Part shown: one piece after another, positions 60,751-64,000 of the stretch
How positions within the stretch are numbered: the first letter of the stretch is position 1
Layout of the letters: each line of letters starts with the position of its first letter
Source of the DNA: Diplocloster agilis
GTDB taxonomy: Bacteria; Bacillota; Clostridia; Lachnospirales; Lachnospiraceae
Direction: 5' to 3'
Length of the DNA stretch: 64,000 bases
Assembly: GCF_019042275.1 (NCBI RefSeq)
Contig: NZ_JAHQCW010000020.1
Coordinates: 35,255 to 99,254 of the forward strand
Program-made: the position numbers and the translations under genes
Notes under the pieces: model-generated
What the model was told of the DNA's origin: nothing
Databases searched by the model: none
The model's input: only the letters and a program-made list of their open reading frames with translations

Positions 60751-61983
60751 ATGCTGTTGATCTTGCTGACGGCGGCAGCTTATTTTTATTTTCATAGTCA
60801 GTATTTCCTCCTGTTAACCGACATTGGGGAAATACCCCGCCTGCGAAGGGGAATCGTCTATCTCGGCTTTATTGTTAACTATGCATACTTTATTGCCTGC
60901 AGCCTCCTGGAATTCTCGCTGATTTTTAACTGGCTTTTTTTCGCGTTCCTGCTGTTTTTGGAAACGCTTCTATACAATAAGGGAAATAAAATAGGATCTA
61001 TGTTCAGCACATTGCTGGGAATTATATGCGGACTTGCGGTCAATATTTTCTGCCGCAGCGTAATAGCGATCCTGCTGAACCTGCCTTTGCAGAACTTCGA
61101 TAACCGCACGCGGGACATCGGCAATCTGAAAGGATTTCCGGTCATGCTTGGTTTTGTACTGGCAGGGGCGGCCATGCGGATTATCAGGAGGCCGGTGTTG
61201 ATTGGGCGAATTCGTTTGATTCTCAAGCATCGGCAGAATCTTTCCTTTATTCTGGAGATGATGGCAGGGCTGTTTTTTTATCTGTTTTTGAATCTGCTGT
61301 TGTATTCCACACCGCTCAATGACCTGCTGCTGAAGCTTTGGAGCATAAAATCCTGTCTGTTTTGCGTCGTGGGGTTTTATATTGCTATCCGCTATACCTG
61401 GAGAATCTGTGTGCTGGATGATTACCGGGAAAAGAACCGGCAGATTGAACGGCAGCTGGAAGAACAGAAGCGGGAGGAAGAATATCTGCGTCATCAGGCC
61501 TTTCTCGATACGCTGACCGGGCTATACAACAGGCAGTGCGCGGAAGAAACGCTGGCTTCCCTGATGGATCAGAAATCCGGTTTTTCCCTGTGCTTTCTGG
61601 ATCTGGACGGCCTTAAAAATGTCAATGACCGGTACGGACATGAAGAGGGGGACCGTTATATCCGGGCGGCAGCGGAGGAGATCCGCCGTGCCTGCCGAAG
61701 CGGAATGGATTCACTATACCGTTACGGAGGCGACGAGTTCCTGGCCCTGTTCGTGGGAATGGGGGCGGCTGCGGCCGAACAAAGAGTGGATCTGATCAAC
61801 GAAAGGCTGCAAAAATCGGCAAGCGCCGGGGAGTATCCCTATACTTTGTCTTTGAGCTATGGAGTTGTGGAGAGTGCGGAATTTACGGATTGGAAAGAAT
61901 TGATTAAAACCGCAGACGGGAAGATGTATGAGCAAAAGCGCAGAAAACAGGCGGTAAAATGCACGCATGGAGGGCAATCATGA
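60751..61983 (+). CDS. Second membrane diguanylate cyclase (GGDEF)
   Basis: 410 residues from ATG 60751 (GGGGGAGG upstream), 15 bp after the previous stop. About six membrane helices (2-225), a coiled coil rich in Arg/Glu/Gln (ERQLEEQKREEEYL), and a GGDEF domain with DTLTGLYNRQ, DLDGLKNVND and RYGGDEF intact. The N-terminal topology resembles AgrC/LytS-like sensor modules, possibly peptide sensing, but no specific family was recognised. Overlaps the next gene by four bases. Confidence 0.88.
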   Translation: MLLILLTAAAYFYFHSQYFLLLTDIGEIPRLRRGIVYLGFIVNYAYFIACSLLEFSLIFNWLFFAFLLFLETLLYNKGNKIGSMFSTLLGIICGLAVNIFCRSVIAILLNLPLQNFDNRTRDIGNLKGFPVMLGFVLAGAAMRIIRRPVLIGRIRLILKHRQNLSFILEMMAGLFFYLFLNLLLYSTPLNDLLLKLWSIKSCLFCVVGFYIAIRYTWRICVLDDYREKNRQIERQLEEQKREEEYLRHQAFLDTLTGLYNRQCAEETLASLMDQKSGFSLCFLDLDGLKNVNDRYGHEEGDRYIRAAAEEIRRACRSGMDSLYRYGGDEFLALFVGMGAAAAEQRVDLINERLQKSASAGEYPYTLSLSYGVVESAEFTDWKELIKTADGKMYEQKRRKQAVKCTHGGQS

Positions 61984-63824
61984 AGCAATTTTTGAAACGT
62001 GGACTGGCGGTACTGTTTGCTTTGCTTGTACTATTTGGCAGCATTACACTTCATACCATCGTGCAGTCTCAGCATTACAGCCGGTTAATCAATTATGTGG
62101 GCATCGTCCGGGGCGCCACCCAGCGGCTGGTAAAACTGGAATTGGAGAACCGTCCGAACGATCCTCTCATAGAGTACCTGGATGGAATTCTGAACGAACT
62201 GAACACCGGAAATGGGGAATATGGACTCCCGCTTTTGGAGGATGAAACGTACCGGCAAAATTTGTATGAGCTGAGCCGTATGTGGGGAGATATAAAAGAA
62301 ATGATATCCTCCTACCGAAGCGCGGATGAAAATGAGGAAGCGCTTCTGGATCTCAGCGAAAAATACTTTGAAAAGGCCAATGATACCGTTTTTGCCGCGG
62401 ATGAATACGCGGCGCATCAGACCCGTATGCTTCTGGCGATCTGCGCCGTTATGCTTTTGATTATGCTGCTGACCTGGCTGTTTATTTTTTGGGCTTATTC
62501 CCGGAAACTGCTGCTGTTGGAAAATACGAATCAGAAACTAAATGACCTGACGCGCAGGGATACCTTGACCGGAGTCTATAAGCTGGAGGAATTTAAGAAA
62601 GAGGCGCAGCATCTGCTGGATGAGGGTCCAAAAGATGAAATGGCCGTGGTCTATACGGATTTCTCGGATTTTAAATATATCAACGATGTGTTTGGCTATA
62701 ACTATGGCGACAGCATTTTAAAAAAATACGGCGAGATCCTGTTGGAAGGATTGCGGGAGGGAGAGCTCTGCGGCCGTGTTTCCGCAGATAACTTCGTTCT
62801 TCTTCTGCGTTATCAGGAAAAAGAAGAAGTGGCGGCGCGTCAGCAGGCTGCCGATTGGAAAATCATACAGTTCATGCACAGCTTCTATGACCGGCAGTCT
62901 GTGCCCACGTGCTGCGGGATTTGCTGTGTGGGGGATGTCATAGAGGATTTAAAGATTGATGGTTTTCTGGACCGGGCCAATTTTGCCCGGAAAACGGTAA
63001 AAAACGGGACTAAACAAAATTATGTCTACTATGATGATAGCATCCGCAGACGGCTGCGGGAAGAAAAGGACGTGGAAAGCCGGATGCTAAAAGCGTTGGA
63101 AATGCGGGAGTTTACCGTATTTTATCAGCCGAAGGTGGAACTTAAGACTGATAAAATCGCATGTGCGGAGGCGTTGGTGCGCTGGCAGTCCCAAGACGGG
63201 ACCATCATTCCGCCCGACCGTTTTATACCGGTCTTTGAGAGAAAATATATGATCGACCGGCTGGACCAATATGTGTTTGAGGAGGTCTGCCGTTTCTTGC
63301 GGGACCGGTTGAAGGAGGGAAAACAGGTTTTCCCGGTTTCCGTCAATGTCTCCAGGCTGCAGTTTTACAATCAGGATTTTGTACAGCGATACGTGGATAT
63401 ACGGGATCAGTACCAGATCCCGCCGGAACTGTTAGAAATTGAATTTACGGAATCCATCGCCATCGACAATGCGCTCCTTATGGCCCGGATTGTGAACCGG
63501 CTGCGGCAGGAAGGCTTTTCCTGTTCCATCGATGATTTTGGAAAAGGTTATTCTTCTTTGAGCCTGCTCAAGACGCTGCCCATTGATACCCTCAAATTAG
63601 ACCGGTTCTTTTTTGACATGAGCAGCGATCCGGAGCGGGATATGGCAGTGGTGGAAGGCGTGATCGAGCTGGTACATAAATTCCGGATCCGCACGGTGGC
63701 CGAGGGAATTGAATCTTCGGATCAGGTGGAGGATTTAAAACGGATGGGATGTGACTTTGTACAGGGATATGTTTTTTACAGGCCTATGCCGGAAGCTGAA
63801 TATGCACAGGTTTTGGATAGCTGA
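61980..63824 (+). CDS. Membrane GGDEF*-EAL protein (c-di-GMP phosphodiesterase)
   Basis: 614 residues from ATG 61980 (GGAGGG upstream, ATGA overlap). Two membrane helices (about 9-28 and 148-172) flank an extracytoplasmic helical sensor of about 120 residues (HYSRLINYVGIVRGATQRL), typical of four-helix sensors. The GGDEF-like domain has SADNF instead of GGDEF and is probably inactive; the EAL domain keeps AEALVRW, VNVSRLQF, LEIEFTES, DDFGKGYSSL, LKLD, VAEGIES and QGYVFYRP. Expected to degrade c-di-GMP. Last gene of the cluster seen here. Confidence 0.9.
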   Translation: MKQFLKRGLAVLFALLVLFGSITLHTIVQSQHYSRLINYVGIVRGATQRLVKLELENRPNDPLIEYLDGILNELNTGNGEYGLPLLEDETYRQNLYELSRMWGDIKEMISSYRSADENEEALLDLSEKYFEKANDTVFAADEYAAHQTRMLLAICAVMLLIMLLTWLFIFWAYSRKLLLLENTNQKLNDLTRRDTLTGVYKLEEFKKEAQHLLDEGPKDEMAVVYTDFSDFKYINDVFGYNYGDSILKKYGEILLEGLREGELCGRVSADNFVLLLRYQEKEEVAARQQAADWKIIQFMHSFYDRQSVPTCCGICCVGDVIEDLKIDGFLDRANFARKTVKNGTKQNYVYYDDSIRRRLREEKDVESRMLKALEMREFTVFYQPKVELKTDKIACAEALVRWQSQDGTIIPPDRFIPVFERKYMIDRLDQYVFEEVCRFLRDRLKEGKQVFPVSVNVSRLQFYNQDFVQRYVDIRDQYQIPPELLEIEFTESIAIDNALLMARIVNRLRQEGFSCSIDDFGKGYSSLSLLKTLPIDTLKLDRFFFDMSSDPERDMAVVEGVIELVHKFRIRTVAEGIESSDQVEDLKRMGCDFVQGYVFYRPMPEAEYAQVLDS

Positions 63825-63914
63825 GGGGGGGCTGTCGCACTCACTTTGCGTTCTTCCCGGAGGCTTCGTATGTCTGCTGCTTACGGCTTGGAACCGCGGG
63901 CGGTATCCGGGGAC

Positions 63915-63968
63915 GCTCCGGGCGGCCGGGTTCTTTTGTATCTCCCTGGGAGCGCGGAGGGCTTGCGC
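63915..63968 (+). repeat. Dispersed intergenic repeat, copy 2
   Basis: 54-bp core, 47/54 identical to the minus-strand sequence at 55936-55989. It lies about 90 bp after the last EAL gene; no gene is seen in 63825-64000. Confidence 0.75.
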
Positions 63969-64000
63969 TGGAATACGCTAAGTGAAATCGAAAAGCCGGG

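Noticed and set aside
1..64000. CRISPR array, rRNA or tRNA genes
   Set aside because: No regularly spaced repeats, rRNA-like tracts or tRNA TPsiC-loop (GGTTCGAATCC-type) cloverleaves noticed on either strand; short tRNAs could still be missed by eye.

Overview
The window looks like a chromosome segment of an anaerobic, spore-forming Firmicute, most likely a member of the Lachnospiraceae. The signs are SpoVG and SpoVT homologues, a paired glgC-glgD, a DnaD/DnaC-like helicase loader pair, a long divergent PRPP synthetase, and Gram-positive ribosome binding sites throughout (GGAGG, several TTG/GTG starts). No rRNA, tRNA or CRISPR array was seen. The identification is by eye from motifs; no database search was possible.

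Chromosome left of the insertion (1-21.2 kb): the end of an SbcD/YhaO-like nuclease and its SMC-like ATPase partner; a minus-strand dnaD-dnaC-prs operon whose promoter region carries five exact DnaA boxes; murC; glgC-glgD; spoVG; pth-mfd; a split two-component system (kinase and regulator on the minus strand with a plus-strand surface-protein gene between them); and a PrsA-like foldase lipoprotein.

Integrative conjugative element (about 21.2-53.8 kb, Tn1549/Tn916-like): it is inserted between the foldase gene and a PH-domain gene. The backbone runs replication protein, DUF5348, PcfB, VirD4 coupling protein, Maff2, VirB6, MT-A70 methylase, PrgI, VirB4, NlpC/P60 protein, DUF4315, DUF4366, topoisomerase III, then a giant ArdC/YodL/DUF4316 protein, TTRAP, Cys-rich VLP protein, MobA relaxase (with a C-terminal frameshift), MobC, sigma factor, HTH protein, Xis and Int. 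Into this GC-rich backbone are set AT-richer cargo blocks: small membrane and HTH genes (35.0-36.6 kb), a Hanks-type protein kinase flanked by duplicated terminators (41.6-42.9 kb), and an exopolysaccharide operon (46.6-50.5 kb). No antibiotic-resistance gene was recognised.

The most interesting locus is 45.4-50.5 kb. A stand-alone tyrosine recombinase is followed at once by a 265-bp segment bounded by 24-bp inverted repeats (21/24 identical). Inside are a strong-looking promoter (TTGAAA-17-TATAAT) that now points away from the operon, and a bidirectional terminator. Downstream are a small gene, UDP-glucose dehydrogenase, a hyaluronan-synthase/Cps3S-like processive glycosyltransferase, a GH26-like lipoprotein and a 35-residue membrane peptide. 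The simplest reading is a phase-variable (invertible-promoter) exopolysaccharide locus carried on a conjugative element, caught in the OFF orientation.

Chromosome right of the insertion (53.9-64 kb): PH-domain protein, spoVT with a sigma-G-like promoter, an M15 D,D-carboxypeptidase, nicotinate phosphoribosyltransferase, and a four-gene cyclic-di-GMP cluster (REC-GGDEF*-EAL, two membrane GGDEF cyclases, membrane GGDEF*-EAL). A dispersed repeat occurs at 55.9 kb and again in opposite orientation at 63.9 kb.
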